DNA from: Bordetella parapertussis
Lineage (GTDB): Bacteria > Pseudomonadota > Gammaproteobacteria > Burkholderiales > Burkholderiaceae_B
NCBI GenBank assembly: GCA_945897365.1
Contig: CAMDFD010000011.1
Coordinates: 62,001-126,000 of the forward strand
DNA length: 64,000 bases
Direction of reading: 5' to 3'
The notes under the pieces were generated by a model. It had not been told where the DNA came from, did no database searches, and saw only the letters and a program-made list of their open reading frames with translations. A program made the translations under genes and the position numbers. This document shows, piece by piece, positions 1 through 8,978 of the stretch (within the stretch, counting starts at the first letter, position 1; the number at the start of each line of letters is the position of its first letter).

Positions 1-854
1 GCGGGATTGACGCCATTATGGGCGGTCACACACATGATGGCGTACCCGCCCCCGTCAAAGTCACTAATCCAGGTGGCGTCACGCTCGTCACCAACGCGGG
101 CTCGAACAGCAAGTTTTTGGGCGTGCTCGATTTCGATGTCAAAAACGGTAAAGTCTCTGACTTCAGATATCGCCTCTTACCTGTCTTCGCAGATCTCATC
201 CCTGCGGACAAGCCGATGGATGCACTCATCACCAAAATCCGTGCCCCTTACGAAGCCAAGCTCAACGAAAAACTTGCGACTGCTGAGGGCACTCTATATC
301 GTCGCGGCAATTTCAACGGTACCTTCGATCAATTGATTGTGGATGGTTTGATCCAGATGAAAGGCGCGGAGATCGCTTTCTCGCCTGGCTTCAGATGGGG
401 CACCTCGCTTTTGCCCGGTCAGGACATCACGATGGAGCACTTGCTTGATCAGACTGCCATCACCTATCCCTACACAACGATGGCTCCCATGAGCGGCGAG
501 ATGATCAAGACGGTGCTCGAAGATGTCGCTGACAACCTCTTTAATCCAGACCCCTACTATCAGCAAGGCGGAGACATGGTGCGCGTGGGTGGCATGCAAT
601 ACACCATCGATCCCAACGCCTCTGCCGGCAACCGGATTTCAGACATGCGCATCGGTGATAAACCCATCGAGGCTTCGAAATCATATAAAGTCGCGGGCTG
701 GGCCCCCGTTTCTGAAGCCGCACGTGATGCAGGCGGTGAGCCCATCTGGGATGTCATGGCCGCATATCTGCGTCAAATTAAAACCGTTGCAGCCAAAACA
801 CCCAACCTTCCTGTTATTAAAGGTGCTGCAAATAACCCTGGCATGGCTGGATAA
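1..854 (+). CDS. soxB: Thiosulfohydrolase SoxB, C-terminal part (cut by window start)
   Basis: SoxB is the periplasmic dimanganese hydrolase of the Sox thiosulfate-oxidation complex; it releases sulfate from the SoxYZ-bound cysteine S-thiosulfonate. The open frame enters at base 3 with no start, so the N-terminal half is missing. The visible part begins with GIDAIMGGHTHD, the metal-binding GGHTHD motif of the 5'-nucleotidase metallophosphoesterase fold, and continues through the C-terminal 5'-nucleotidase domain. The segment YYQQGGDMVRVGG near residue 182 of the visible part is characteristic of SoxB rather than of nucleotidases. A DsrE-like gene starts 3 bases after the stop, so they are probably cotranscribed. 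Family assignment is firm; the other sox structural genes, if present, lie outside the window. Confidence 0.9.
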   Translation, partial: GIDAIMGGHTHDGVPAPVKVTNPGGVTLVTNAGSNSKFLGVLDFDVKNGKVSDFRYRLLPVFADLIPADKPMDALITKIRAPYEAKLNEKLATAEGTLYRRGNFNGTFDQLIVDGLIQMKGAEIAFSPGFRWGTSLLPGQDITMEHLLDQTAITYPYTTMAPMSGEMIKTVLEDVADNLFNPDPYYQQGGDMVRVGGMQYTIDPNASAGNRISDMRIGDKPIEASKSYKVAGWAPVSEAARDAGGEPIWDVMAAYLRQIKTVAAKTPNLPVIKGAANNPGMAG

Positions 855-857
855 ATC

Positions 858-1304
858 ATGAAAACTTTTTTTTCTGCAGTGACAGTATTCCTTGCCTTGA
901 GCATCGCACCTTGGACAGCAAGCGCTCAACAAGCGCCTACTCAAGAGGGTAACAAAGTGCTGTATCACGTTGATGATGCACAATCCCAAGGACTGAAAGG
1001 TCTAAGAAATATCCGCAATCATCTCGATGTCGCCCCCAAAACAAAGATTACCGTTGTTATGCATGCCAATGGCGTAGATATTGTGATGGATGGCGCTACA
1101 GATAAAAAATCAAAAGCTGAATATGCGCCGCTCGTCGCCGCCCTCGTTTCTCGAGGAGTCACCTTCGAAGTATGTGAAATCACCCTCAAAAATAGAAACC
1201 TTAAAAAAGAGCAATTTCTTCTTGAGGCAAACTTCACCCCTTCAGGCGTCGCCCGTATTGCAGACTTACAAGCGCAACATAAATTCGCCTACATCAAGCC
1301 TTAG
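858..1304 (+). CDS. Periplasmic DsrE/DsrF-like family protein
   Basis: 148 residues with a clear signal peptide (about residues 1-23, ending SAQQ after a hydrophobic stretch), so the mature protein should be periplasmic. The rest matches the small DsrE-like alpha/beta fold: a KITVVMHANGVDIVM strand-loop region near residues 55-70 and a single cysteine in FEVCEITL near residue 103, the place where many DsrE-like proteins carry a reactive cysteine. Exported DsrE-like proteins often sit beside sox genes and are thought to handle sulfur intermediates, but no reaction is established for this type. It lies between soxB (3-base gap) and a SoxH-like gene (11-base gap), so an operon is likely. Confidence 0.75.
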   Translation: MKTFFSAVTVFLALSIAPWTASAQQAPTQEGNKVLYHVDDAQSQGLKGLRNIRNHLDVAPKTKITVVMHANGVDIVMDGATDKKSKAEYAPLVAALVSRGVTFEVCEITLKNRNLKKEQFLLEANFTPSGVARIADLQAQHKFAYIKP

Positions 1305-1315
1305 CGTTCATTGCT

Positions 1316-2269
1316 ATGAATACGCCGATGCACTTTAGCCGTTTGCTCTTGTGCATACTTACTGCGGTATTCATGCTGTATGCGACGCTTAGTCAAGCAT
1401 CCGAGCGAGTCTTAACACTCACACCCGTCAGCAAGAATGCTTATTACGCCGAGGGTGTTTCAGCCCTTGGGTCGCCTCTTAACAAAAATTTTATTTCTAA
1501 TGCCGGCGTGGTCATCGGCCCAACCGGCGTGATTGTCATTGACGCGCTTGGCTCGCCTGCGCTTGGTAAACAACTCATCGCCGAGATTCGAAAACTCACC
1601 AACAAGCCTATTCAGTTTGTCATCGTGACACACTACCACGCTGACCATATTTACGGCCTGCAGAGCTTCATCGATATTGGCGCGACCGTCATCGCGCAAG
1701 AAAGCGCGAAAGAATACTTGAGTTCAGACACCGCTCAGCTCCGCCTTCAAGCCTCTCGCACCGAGCTCGCCCCTTGGGTGAACGCCGACACACGTCTTGT
1801 GTCAGCTTCCACCTGGATTAGCCAGGACACTCGCCTAACACTATCCGGACTTGACGTTGAGTTGATCAAAATGGGGCCTGCGCATACGCCCGATGATCTG
1901 GCGATCTATTTCCCCTCCGAGGGGGTCCTCTTCGCCGGCGATCTAGTTTTTCGAGGTCGCATCCCTTATGTAGGCAATGCCGATAGCCTGGGTTGGATCA
2001 AGTCTTTGGACAAGCTATTAGCGCGTCAGGCGAAAGTGATTGTGCCGGGGCATGGGCCCTCTTCGACCTCGACGAAAGAAGACTTACAGTTTACGCGCGA
2101 CTATCTGATTTTTGTTCGCAAAGCCATGGAACAAGCCGCACGTGACCTCGAACCCTTTGACGAAGCCTATGCGGCGACAGATTGGTCGCGCTATGAAAAG
2201 ATCCCACTTTTTAGAATGGCAAACCGCATGAATGCCTATAACGTTTACCTTTCTATCCAAAACGAGTAA
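1316..2269 (+). CDS. soxH: SoxH-like exported metallo-beta-lactamase-fold hydrolase
   Basis: 317 residues with an N-terminal signal segment (about residues 8-28) followed by a metallo-beta-lactamase fold. The metal motif THYHADH is at residues 105-111 (His106, His108, Asp110, His111), with a further His190 in GPAHTPDD, an Asp in LFAGDLVF and a His in VPGHGP, so the binuclear zinc site looks complete. Length, export signal and position behind soxB and a DsrE-like gene fit SoxH, a Sox accessory protein of unclear function. Quinoprotein-relay metallohydrolases are close relatives, so the symbol is tentative. It ends 5 bases from the convergent thioredoxin gene. Confidence 0.7.
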   Translation: MNTPMHFSRLLLCILTAVFMLYATLSQASERVLTLTPVSKNAYYAEGVSALGSPLNKNFISNAGVVIGPTGVIVIDALGSPALGKQLIAEIRKLTNKPIQFVIVTHYHADHIYGLQSFIDIGATVIAQESAKEYLSSDTAQLRLQASRTELAPWVNADTRLVSASTWISQDTRLTLSGLDVELIKMGPAHTPDDLAIYFPSEGVLFAGDLVFRGRIPYVGNADSLGWIKSLDKLLARQAKVIVPGHGPSSTSTKEDLQFTRDYLIFVRKAMEQAARDLEPFDEAYAATDWSRYEKIPLFRMANRMNAYNVYLSIQNE

Positions 2270-2274
2270 GACGT

Positions 2275-2772
2275 TCAGCGACGATTAAAGCGCGCGAGTT
2301 CAAAAATATCGAGATCCACCATCTGACCGACATCTTTTTGTAAGATACGGCCGGAGGGGTCAACCACATACAACTCGGGGATGCCACGGCGCTTGCCAAT
2401 CGCCCGATCAAGCTCGGGGGTCATCATCGCGACAGAAAAATTGATCTCATGATTTTTTACATAGTTCTGAACGGTCTCTTCCCTTTTGTCGACCGACAAA
2501 CCAATGACCTGGAGATTGCCGCCCTGCGTGCGTCGCACAAGCTCTTTAAGGTTGTTATTTTGACGATGGCAATACGGGCACCAGGTGGCCCAAACTTGTA
2601 CGACTAAATATTTACCTTTGAGGTCAGATGTAGCGAGTTGCTGTCCCTCCACTGTCACGAGCTTGTCAATTTTTATATAGTCGCCGACACCAAGTGCGTA
2701 AGCATAAGATAGGGGTGAAAGGCATAAGGCTATACACATGCTCAATGTGTAGAAATAATTAAGAAGCGTCAT
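2275..2772 (-). CDS. TlpA/SoxW-type periplasmic thioredoxin
   Basis: 165 residues: an N-terminal hydrophobic signal or anchor (about residues 5-26), then a thioredoxin fold with the redox motif WATWCPYC at residues 61-68 (Cys65, Cys68) and the TlpA-family features VVQVWATWC, IGLSVDKREE and a cis-proline loop GIPELYVVDPSG. Such proteins reduce disulfides in periplasmic partners. Next to soxB, the DsrE-like gene and the SoxH-like gene it may serve as SoxW, reducing the SoxYZ carrier, but it is convergent with them rather than in their operon. Family certain, partner inferred. Confidence 0.8.
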   Translation of the reverse strand: MTLLNYFYTLSMCIALCLSPLSYAYALGVGDYIKIDKLVTVEGQQLATSDLKGKYLVVQVWATWCPYCHRQNNNLKELVRRTQGGNLQVIGLSVDKREETVQNYVKNHEINFSVAMMTPELDRAIGKRRGIPELYVVDPSGRILQKDVGQMVDLDIFELARFNRR

Positions 2773-2840
2773 GAGCGATTTTGTCCCTTTTATTTTGCTC
2801 TCGATCCTTATTTTAATATTACCGGTTTATCCATAAGCAG

Positions 2841-2920
2841 AAACAGGCGCACCATAAGCGCGCCTGTTTGCTCTGGAGTTATTTCCTTATCAGGGCTACT
2901 TGTTCGACAAGCAAGCCCTG
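2841..2920. repeat. Two strong hairpins after hppA
   Basis: The gap between hppA and the thioredoxin gene holds two separate stem-loops. The first pairs AAACAGGCGC (2841-2850) perfectly with GCGCCTGTTT (2860-2869). The second pairs CAGGGCT (2891-2897) with AGCCCTG (2914-2920), with an inner CTTGT/ACAAG stem (2899-2911). Neither is followed by a clear T tract on either strand, so they look more like mRNA 3'-end stabilisers or factor-dependent termination sites for hppA than classical intrinsic terminators. Confidence 0.55.
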
Positions 2921-2969
2921 TCTAAGTCTATAAAACCACACTAAAGATTTAGGGCCTATATCAACAGAT

Positions 2970-5030
2970 TTAAATCATTAAAGGAACAATCAACAAAGCA
3001 ACGATATTGATGATTTTAATGAGAGGATTAATCGCTGGACCCGCAGTGTCTTTGTAAGGATCCCCAACGGTGTCACCCGTAATCGCGGCCTTGTGCGTCT
3101 CCGATCCTTTACCGCCATAGTGTCCTTCTTCGATATACTTTTTGGCGTTATCCCAAGCGCCTCCGCCTGTACACATAGAGATTGCGACAAATAGACCTGT
3201 GACGATAGTACCCATCAACAATCCGCCTAAGGCTTCTGGTCCAAGAATCAAACCAACCGCAATCGGCGCGACAACCGGCAATAAAGAGGGGATGATCATT
3301 TCTTTAATCGCTGCCGTCGTCAGCATGTCTACCGCCTTGTCGTACTCAGGCTTGGCAGTGCCCTCCATAATGCCTTTGATGTCGCGAAACTGACGACGCA
3401 CCTCTTCAACAACGGCACCTGCGCAACGTCCGACCGCTTCCATCGCCATCGCTCCGAACAAATACGGAATCAATCCGCCGATGAATAGGCCGATGATCAC
3501 ACGATGGTCTGACAAATCAAACGTCACCTTTAGACCTTTGGCCTCAAGTGCGTGTGTATAGTCAGCGAACAACACGAGCGCTGCTAAACCGGCAGAACCA
3601 ATGGCATAGCCTTTTGTCACCGCCTTTGTCGTATTGCCTACAGCATCCAACGGATCTGTAATATCACGCACAGACTGTGGCAGTCCTGCCATCTCCGCGA
3701 TACCACCTGCGTTATCCGTAATCGGGCCATAGGCATCAAGTGCCACCACAATGCCTGCCATCGAAAGCATAGAGGTCGCAGCGATCGCGATGCCATAAAT
3801 GCCTCCGAGCCAATAGGCTGAGTAGATGGCAGCGCAGACAAACAAAACAGGCCAAGCAGTCGAGCGCATCGAAACGCCAAGGCCTGCGATCATATTCGTG
3901 CCGTGACCCTGACTAGATGCTTTAGCGATATGCTTAACCGGTGCATAGTCTGTCCCGGTGTAATACTCCGTGATCCACACTAGCAACGCTGTCAGCACGA
4001 GGCCCACAACTGTCGCACCAAAAAGCCGTAGTTTTCCACCCGTTGCAAAACCGACATCTGCAAGGATATTGTCGGGCAACATCCAGTTGGTTGCGAAATA
4101 AAACGCGACCAGTGAAATGACACCTGCAATGACTAGGCCCTTGTAAAGCGCCGGCATCACATTTTTCATGCCTGGAGTGGCTTTAACAAAAGAGCAGCCG
4201 ATGATCGATGCGATGATGGATATCCCGCCCAACACCAGGGGATACACAACTGCCTCTGCAGTGGCACCCTTGATCATCAAGGCGCCTAGCACCATCGTCG
4301 CGATTAAGGTCACCGCATAAGTTTCAAACAGATCGGCAGCCATACCCGCGCAATCGCCAACATTATCACCAACGTTATCTGCGATCACAGCAGGGTTACG
4401 AGGGTCGTCCTCGGGAATGCCTGCCTCGACCTTTCCAACTAGGTCAGCACCCACATCTGCGCCTTTAGTGAAAATACCACCACCCAGTCGAGCGAAAATC
4501 GAAATCAGTGAAGAGCCAAACGCAAGCCCGATCAGAGGGTGGAGAATGACAGACATGCTTTGCTCTTTGCCGGTTGTATGCAAATAGAGATAAAACAAAC
4601 CGACACCCAGCATTCCAAGTCCCACCACGAGCATGCCGGTAATCGCACCGCCCTTAAAAGCAACATTGAGCGCCTCGTTCATGCCCTTGGTCGCCGCCTC
4701 GGCTGTTCGTACGTTAGCCCGAACGGAAACATTCATCCCTATAAAACCGCAGGCCCCAGACAAAACGGCTCCGATCACGAACCCCACCGCGGTCAGGTTA
4801 TCGATAAATATTGCGATTAGGATTGTTAGTATCACTCCAACGACCGCGATCGTTTTGTATTGCCTTGAGAGATACGCGCTTGCCCCCTGCTGAATCGCCT
4901 CCGCGATTTCGACCATGCGTGCATTTCCTGTGGCCTGCTGGAGGATCCAGGAACGAACAAAAAAACCATATAAAACTGCTAGCACTCCGCAGCCGAGGGC
5001 AAAGTAAAGGCCCAGTGTGACGTTACTCAT
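2970..5030 (-). CDS. hppA: K+-independent proton-translocating membrane pyrophosphatase
   Basis: 686 residues of near-continuous membrane segments, typical of H+-PPase, which couples pyrophosphate hydrolysis to proton pumping. The substrate-binding acidic motifs are present: GGGIFTKGADVGADLVGKVE near residue 180, DNVGDNVGDCAGMAADLFE near residue 218 and GDTVGDPYKDTAGPA near the C terminus. The motif GNTTKA carries Lys469, the residue that in the known family marks the potassium-independent proton-pumping branch; potassium-dependent enzymes have Ala there. The start is supported by GGAG about 8 bases upstream. It is divergent from ppa, sharing a 199-base gap with a TATATATATA tract at about 5071-5080 that may be part of its promoter. 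Confidence 0.95.
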   Translation of the reverse strand: MSNVTLGLYFALGCGVLAVLYGFFVRSWILQQATGNARMVEIAEAIQQGASAYLSRQYKTIAVVGVILTILIAIFIDNLTAVGFVIGAVLSGACGFIGMNVSVRANVRTAEAATKGMNEALNVAFKGGAITGMLVVGLGMLGVGLFYLYLHTTGKEQSMSVILHPLIGLAFGSSLISIFARLGGGIFTKGADVGADLVGKVEAGIPEDDPRNPAVIADNVGDNVGDCAGMAADLFETYAVTLIATMVLGALMIKGATAEAVVYPLVLGGISIIASIIGCSFVKATPGMKNVMPALYKGLVIAGVISLVAFYFATNWMLPDNILADVGFATGGKLRLFGATVVGLVLTALLVWITEYYTGTDYAPVKHIAKASSQGHGTNMIAGLGVSMRSTAWPVLFVCAAIYSAYWLGGIYGIAIAATSMLSMAGIVVALDAYGPITDNAGGIAEMAGLPQSVRDITDPLDAVGNTTKAVTKGYAIGSAGLAALVLFADYTHALEAKGLKVTFDLSDHRVIIGLFIGGLIPYLFGAMAMEAVGRCAGAVVEEVRRQFRDIKGIMEGTAKPEYDKAVDMLTTAAIKEMIIPSLLPVVAPIAVGLILGPEALGGLLMGTIVTGLFVAISMCTGGGAWDNAKKYIEEGHYGGKGSETHKAAITGDTVGDPYKDTAGPAINPLIKIINIVALLIVPLMI

Positions 5031-5229
5031 TCGATGAACTCCATTAAGGCATTAAGGATTTGTCTCTTTTTATATATATAGAGCACTCCTCCATGGGAGG
5101 CTTGCGCACCAAGTCGTCATAAAGCAAGTATCTCTAACATTCGACAGAATACGACGAACAAGGGCGATTTTATCTATTTTTGTTAAGATTAGGGTATTTA
5201 CTAATTCACCTTGTTTCTACGGAGTCATA

Positions 5230-5769
5230 ATGAGTCTCGACAAAGTCAGCCCGGGCAAGAACATTCCCGAGTCATTTAACGTCATCATTGAAATCTCAAT
5301 GAATGCTGACCCGATTAAATACGAGGTGGACAAGGAATCTGGTGAGTTATTTGTCGATCGCTTTATGGGCACATCGATGCACTACCCCTGCAACTATGGC
5401 TATATCCCCAAAACCATCGCAGGTGATGGTGATCCGGTAGACGTTTTAGTCATCACGCCCTTTCCCGTTATCCCTGGTGTAATCGTACGTTGCCGCGCCT
5501 TGGGTATCCTCAATATGGAAGACGAAGGCGGAGAAGACGCCAAGCTCCTGGCCGTTCCCGAAGACAAGATCCTCCCGATATACAGCCACTGGAAACAAGC
5601 GTCAGACATTCATCCCATGCGCCTGAACGCCATTCAGCACTTTTTTGAGCATTACAAAGATCTTGAAAATGGTAAGTGGGTCAAGGTCAAAGGCTGGGAC
5701 GGCATCGACGAAGCGCATCAAGAAATCTTGAGAGGCATCAAGCGTTACCAAGAAGAAAACAACGCCTAA
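5230..5769 (+). CDS. ppa: Soluble inorganic pyrophosphatase (family I)
   Basis: 179 residues, the usual length of the cytosolic Mg-dependent family I enzyme that hydrolyses pyrophosphate from biosynthetic reactions. The signature DGDPVDVLVI (around residues 66-75) supplies the catalytic aspartates, and YPCNYGYIPKT is the conserved substrate-binding region. GGAG is about 5 bases upstream of the ATG. It is divergent from the membrane pyrophosphatase, so energy-dissipating and energy-conserving enzymes for one substrate share a control region. Its stop overlaps the stop of the convergent small gene downstream. Confidence 0.96.
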   Translation: MSLDKVSPGKNIPESFNVIIEISMNADPIKYEVDKESGELFVDRFMGTSMHYPCNYGYIPKTIAGDGDPVDVLVITPFPVIPGVIVRCRALGILNMEDEGGEDAKLLAVPEDKILPIYSHWKQASDIHPMRLNAIQHFFEHYKDLENGKWVKVKGWDGIDEAHQEILRGIKRYQEENNA

Positions 5770-6104
5770 GGTTTTTGACGAACTTCGCCTTGGCTCGGCG
5801 GGTACATCTCCTGCCAGCCAAGGATCTCCGCAAGCCGCGAGATCACCCACTGCGCTTGAGCCGCAGACAAACCAATATCCACATCCCCAAGCCCTTGGTG
5901 GATTCTTTCTAGAACATCGGCTTCGGTGATCCCAAGCTCCCACAGCTTGTTCGTCGCCTGCTCCGTCAACAGATTGGCCAAATCCTCACATAAATCGTAT
6001 CGTTCGTAGATATGCTCTCGCGTCGCACTCGGTTTGCTGCGTCCTGGTTCAACAAACAATGCGATAAACGAGGGCGGAATGATGATCTGGTTGCCGTCAC
6101 TCAT
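5766..6104 (-). CDS. Conserved small protein of unknown function
   Basis: About 112 residues from the ATG at 6104 (MSDGNQ...); an upstream in-frame start would add seven residues, MTCCSAA, that look unlike a protein start. The sequence is soluble and mostly helical, with SATREHIYERYDLCEDLANLL and a C-terminal helix AQWVISRLAEILGWQ; there is no signal or membrane segment. I recognise it only as a type of small conserved protein seen in Burkholderiales and cannot assign a function. It is convergent with ppa with overlapping stop codons. Confidence 0.65.
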   Translation of the reverse strand: MSDGNQIIIPPSFIALFVEPGRSKPSATREHIYERYDLCEDLANLLTEQATNKLWELGITEADVLERIHQGLGDVDIGLSAAQAQWVISRLAEILGWQEMYPPSQGEVRQKP

Positions 6105-6212
6105 CGCTGCGCTGCAACAGGTCAAATTTCTGTCTCATCTTGAATCCTAGGTTGGCAAGTGCCTGTTTTTACACGATACTACGCAGCATAGGTGATTTTT
6201 AAAGCGCACACC

Positions 6213-7049
6213 ATGTCAACTCCAATGAGCTCTACTCGAAGCCGAACGGTGGCACTTTCCGATGCTGCTTGTTTAAATGTTCTTGATGACGGAACTGGGC
6301 CCGCGCTTTTACTCATCAGCGGCTTAGGTGGCACAGCAAATTTTTGGAATCCTTGTGTGCCTGCATTCGCGGCACACTACCGCGTCATTCGGCTTGACCA
6401 GCGCGGGATCGCCAAAAGCTCTCGCGGCACTGCGCCCTGTACGATTGATCAGCTTGCGCAAGACTGTTTTTCTGTCCTGGATGACTGTGGCGTGGATCAA
6501 GCAATCATCGTGGGACACTCAACCGGAGGCTGTATCGCACAGACAATGGCATTACTTGCACCCGCGCGCGTACGTGCCTGTATCTTTAGCGCGACCTGGG
6601 GCAAATCCAGTCGACACAGACAGGAACTATTTTCGATGCGCCGTGAGATGCTCTTTAAAGACCCTGTCGGTTATGCCTGTTCATCCGTCTTTATGGGGCA
6701 CGATGCGAATTGGCTCAACAACAACTGGAGCGTATTAGAAAACTCGCGAGCAAATGCACCCCTCACAGCCGAAGCACAACACATTATTGCTGAGCGATTG
6801 GACGCACTGATTGCCTTTGATCGTAGCGCTGATGTTCATCGCATCAGCGTCCCAAAACTAGTCTTGGGTGCGCGAGACGATTTGATCGTGCCATCGTTTT
6901 TACAACAAGAGCTCTCCACCATGCTCAAGCATGCAGACCTGCATGTATTTGAACATGGCGGACATTTTTTTCCAGTGACCCGCACAAATCTTTTTACATC
7001 GAATGTATTGACCTGGCTATCCGCTCAGCCCTTAGGCATGACGCGCTAA
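6213..7049 (+). CDS. Alpha/beta-fold hydrolase
   Basis: About 278 residues from the ATG at 6213; a GTG at 6192 in the same frame is an alternative, and neither has a good ribosome site. The fold shows the oxyanion-hole strand LLLISGLGGTANFW, the nucleophile elbow GHSTGG with Ser103, an acidic loop LGARDDLIVP and the catalytic His in FEHGGHFFP, a complete Ser-Asp-His triad. This resembles 3-oxoadipate enol-lactonase and related carboxylic ester hydrolases, but the substrate cannot be read. It overlaps a second alpha/beta hydrolase tail to tail by 18 bases. Confidence 0.85.
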   Translation: MSTPMSSTRSRTVALSDAACLNVLDDGTGPALLLISGLGGTANFWNPCVPAFAAHYRVIRLDQRGIAKSSRGTAPCTIDQLAQDCFSVLDDCGVDQAIIVGHSTGGCIAQTMALLAPARVRACIFSATWGKSSRHRQELFSMRREMLFKDPVGYACSSVFMGHDANWLNNNWSVLENSRANAPLTAEAQHIIAERLDALIAFDRSADVHRISVPKLVLGARDDLIVPSFLQQELSTMLKHADLHVFEHGGHFFPVTRTNLFTSNVLTWLSAQPLGMTR

Positions 7050-7829
7050 AAAACTTAACAACACCTCTGAACAATGTGCGGCATAACCATCGCAGATATT
7101 GTGTCCCGCAGTATCAACATACACAAGCTCTGAGTCTTTTATCCGCTTGTGCATTTCTTCATAAGCGTCTGCATGACCGATGGATTCTTTTCCGGCAGCA
7201 ACAATCAATGTCGGACATTGAATGCCAGTAAGCTCTTCCATAAAATCATGCGTGCACATATGAAGAACAAAGCGAGCAATAAAAGTCGGATCGTTCGAAC
7301 CGGCTTGCTCAATGAACCAAGAGACTAGCGCCGGATCAGCAGTCTCGTCGAAGCGCTCACAAATCGTATCCGATAAAAACTTTTTCAATCCAATTTCTTT
7401 AATTTTAGGAATCCATGTTGGAGCATGACTATGTTTAAGTCCTGGCGTTGCCCCATAAAGCGATAAAGTTTTTACTCGCTCAGGATGCTGCAATGTCAGC
7501 TGTTGTGCAACGTAACCTCCCGCTGAGTTGCCAACAATATGTGCCTTGTCGATACCGAGTTGATCCATCAAAGCGGCTGCATCATCGACAAGCTGTTGAA
7601 GCGAAAAGTCTTGCTCTGGACGAGGAATCGATGACTGCCCATGCCCACGTAAATCCATGCGAATGACACGATAGTGACGCGCGAGCTTCGGTACCCAACT
7701 AAACCAACGCTGCGAATTACCCATCGCGGCATGCAGTAAAAATACTGTCTCAGGCTTGGTCCACGGATCTGTGAAGTCATCTACGTAATAGGCGAGCTTT
7801 AATCCATCGCGCGTCATTTCATGCTGCAT
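7032..7829 (-). CDS. Alpha/beta-fold hydrolase
   Basis: 265 residues with the fold's LLHAAMGNSQRWF oxyanion region, DLRGHGQSS, nucleophile elbow GNSAGG (Ser102), an acidic residue after LIVAAGKESIGH and the terminal His in DTAGHNICDG. It is 13 bases ahead of a Bug-type binding-protein gene on the same strand, suggesting that it hydrolyses the compound captured by that protein, or a derivative. The two neighbouring hydrolases share the fold but differ throughout the cap region, so they are not a recent duplication. The substrate is unknown. Confidence 0.85.
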   Translation of the reverse strand: MQHEMTRDGLKLAYYVDDFTDPWTKPETVFLLHAAMGNSQRWFSWVPKLARHYRVIRMDLRGHGQSSIPRPEQDFSLQQLVDDAAALMDQLGIDKAHIVGNSAGGYVAQQLTLQHPERVKTLSLYGATPGLKHSHAPTWIPKIKEIGLKKFLSDTICERFDETADPALVSWFIEQAGSNDPTFIARFVLHMCTHDFMEELTGIQCPTLIVAAGKESIGHADAYEEMHKRIKDSELVYVDTAGHNICDGYAAHCSEVLLSFLARHA

Positions 7830-7842
7830 CAGTCTTCCTTAT

Positions 7843-8817
7843 TTAATTGATGTTAATACCAGCGGTCTGAATGACTTTGCGCCACTTTTCAATCTCGACT
7901 TGCATGAGTGTTGCATAGTCACTTGGCTTTCCACCTTTGACATCAAAGCCCAATCCCGCAACGCGTGACTGCACAGCCGTTTCTGCGAGCACTTTATTCA
8001 CCGCGCTGCTTAACTTTTCAACAATATCCGCTGGCATGCCTGCAGGACCCAACAGCCCCCAATGACTACTCGCATCCACGCCCTTAATTCCGGCCTCTGC
8101 AAACGTTGGCACCTCTGGCATGGCTGGGTGACGACGGGCTCCCGTTAAAGCCAGTGCACGCAATCTTCCCGCATCCACAGGTTGTTTAGCTGAACTAATA
8201 CCCGTAAACGTCATCGGCACTTGTCCCGCCATCACTGCGGCCATTGCTTCGCCAGTTCCTTTAAAGGGCGCGTGACCAATATTGACACCAGCCGCCATTT
8301 TAAAAAGCTCGCCCGCAAGGTGGGTAGAGGCCCCGTTTCCTCCTGACCCATAAAACAACTCGCCCGGCTTAGCCTTTGCTAATGCGACGAGCTCAGATAT
8401 TGTTTTTGCGGGCACAGCAGGATGAACAACAAGAATAACGGGCCCCTCCGCCAAATGACTAATGGGGGTAAAGGCCTTTAATGTATCGTAGGGAAGATTG
8501 GCGCGTAAACCTGGATTGACTAAAATTGAAGAGTCCACCATCATCAAGGTGTAGCCATCTGCGGGGGCTTGAACCACAATTTGTGAACCAATGATGCTTG
8601 AAGCACCGGGCTTGTTATCCACAACAATTGACTGCCCTAAGATTTCTGACAACCTGGGTGCAATGACGCGAGCCAAAATGTCCGTTCCACCACCTGGTGC
8701 AAATGGAATCACTAACCGAATGGATTTAGTTGGCCAGTTTTGAGCGTTCGCGCCGAAACTAAGTAGCGCAATTGTTATTAGTGGCAACACTCGACTAAAA
8801 AAGTTTCGCAAGCTCAT
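7843..8817 (-). CDS. Bug-family periplasmic solute-binding protein (TctC-like)
   Basis: 324 residues from the ATG at 8817, which has GAGGA 7 bases upstream; an upstream TTG at 8829 is less likely. A signal peptide (about residues 1-26, ending ANAQNWP) precedes the Bug signature WPTKSIRLVIPFAPGGGTD and the conserved DNKPGASSIIG region. Bug proteins bind carboxylates, amides or aromatic acids for tripartite tricarboxylate transporters or sensing. No membrane subunits are encoded nearby, the usual orphan situation. It is followed on the same strand by an alpha/beta hydrolase. The gap 8818-8978 separates it from the divergent oxidoreductase and probably holds both promoters. Confidence 0.92.
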   Translation of the reverse strand: MSLRNFFSRVLPLITIALLSFGANAQNWPTKSIRLVIPFAPGGGTDILARVIAPRLSEILGQSIVVDNKPGASSIIGSQIVVQAPADGYTLMMVDSSILVNPGLRANLPYDTLKAFTPISHLAEGPVILVVHPAVPAKTISELVALAKAKPGELFYGSGGNGASTHLAGELFKMAAGVNIGHAPFKGTGEAMAAVMAGQVPMTFTGISSAKQPVDAGRLRALALTGARRHPAMPEVPTFAEAGIKGVDASSHWGLLGPAGMPADIVEKLSSAVNKVLAETAVQSRVAGLGFDVKGGKPSDYATLMQVEIEKWRKVIQTAGININ

Positions 8818-8978
8818 GACAGTCCTCAAAAGTTTTATGTTTCATAGTGCTTGATCAAACCACATTTATTCTTTATTGTCACCTATCCGCTTTTATTAGT
8901 AATTGGCTGACAGCACCCGGAAAGCATCTTTAGACAAGCTCTGCGCGGGAATAACATTCCATATATTGGAGAAAAATA

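Noticed and set aside
7032..7049. Convergent overlap of the two alpha/beta hydrolases as a sign of pseudogene or frameshift
   Set aside because: Both proteins are complete with catalytic triads; the overlap is only a shared tail.
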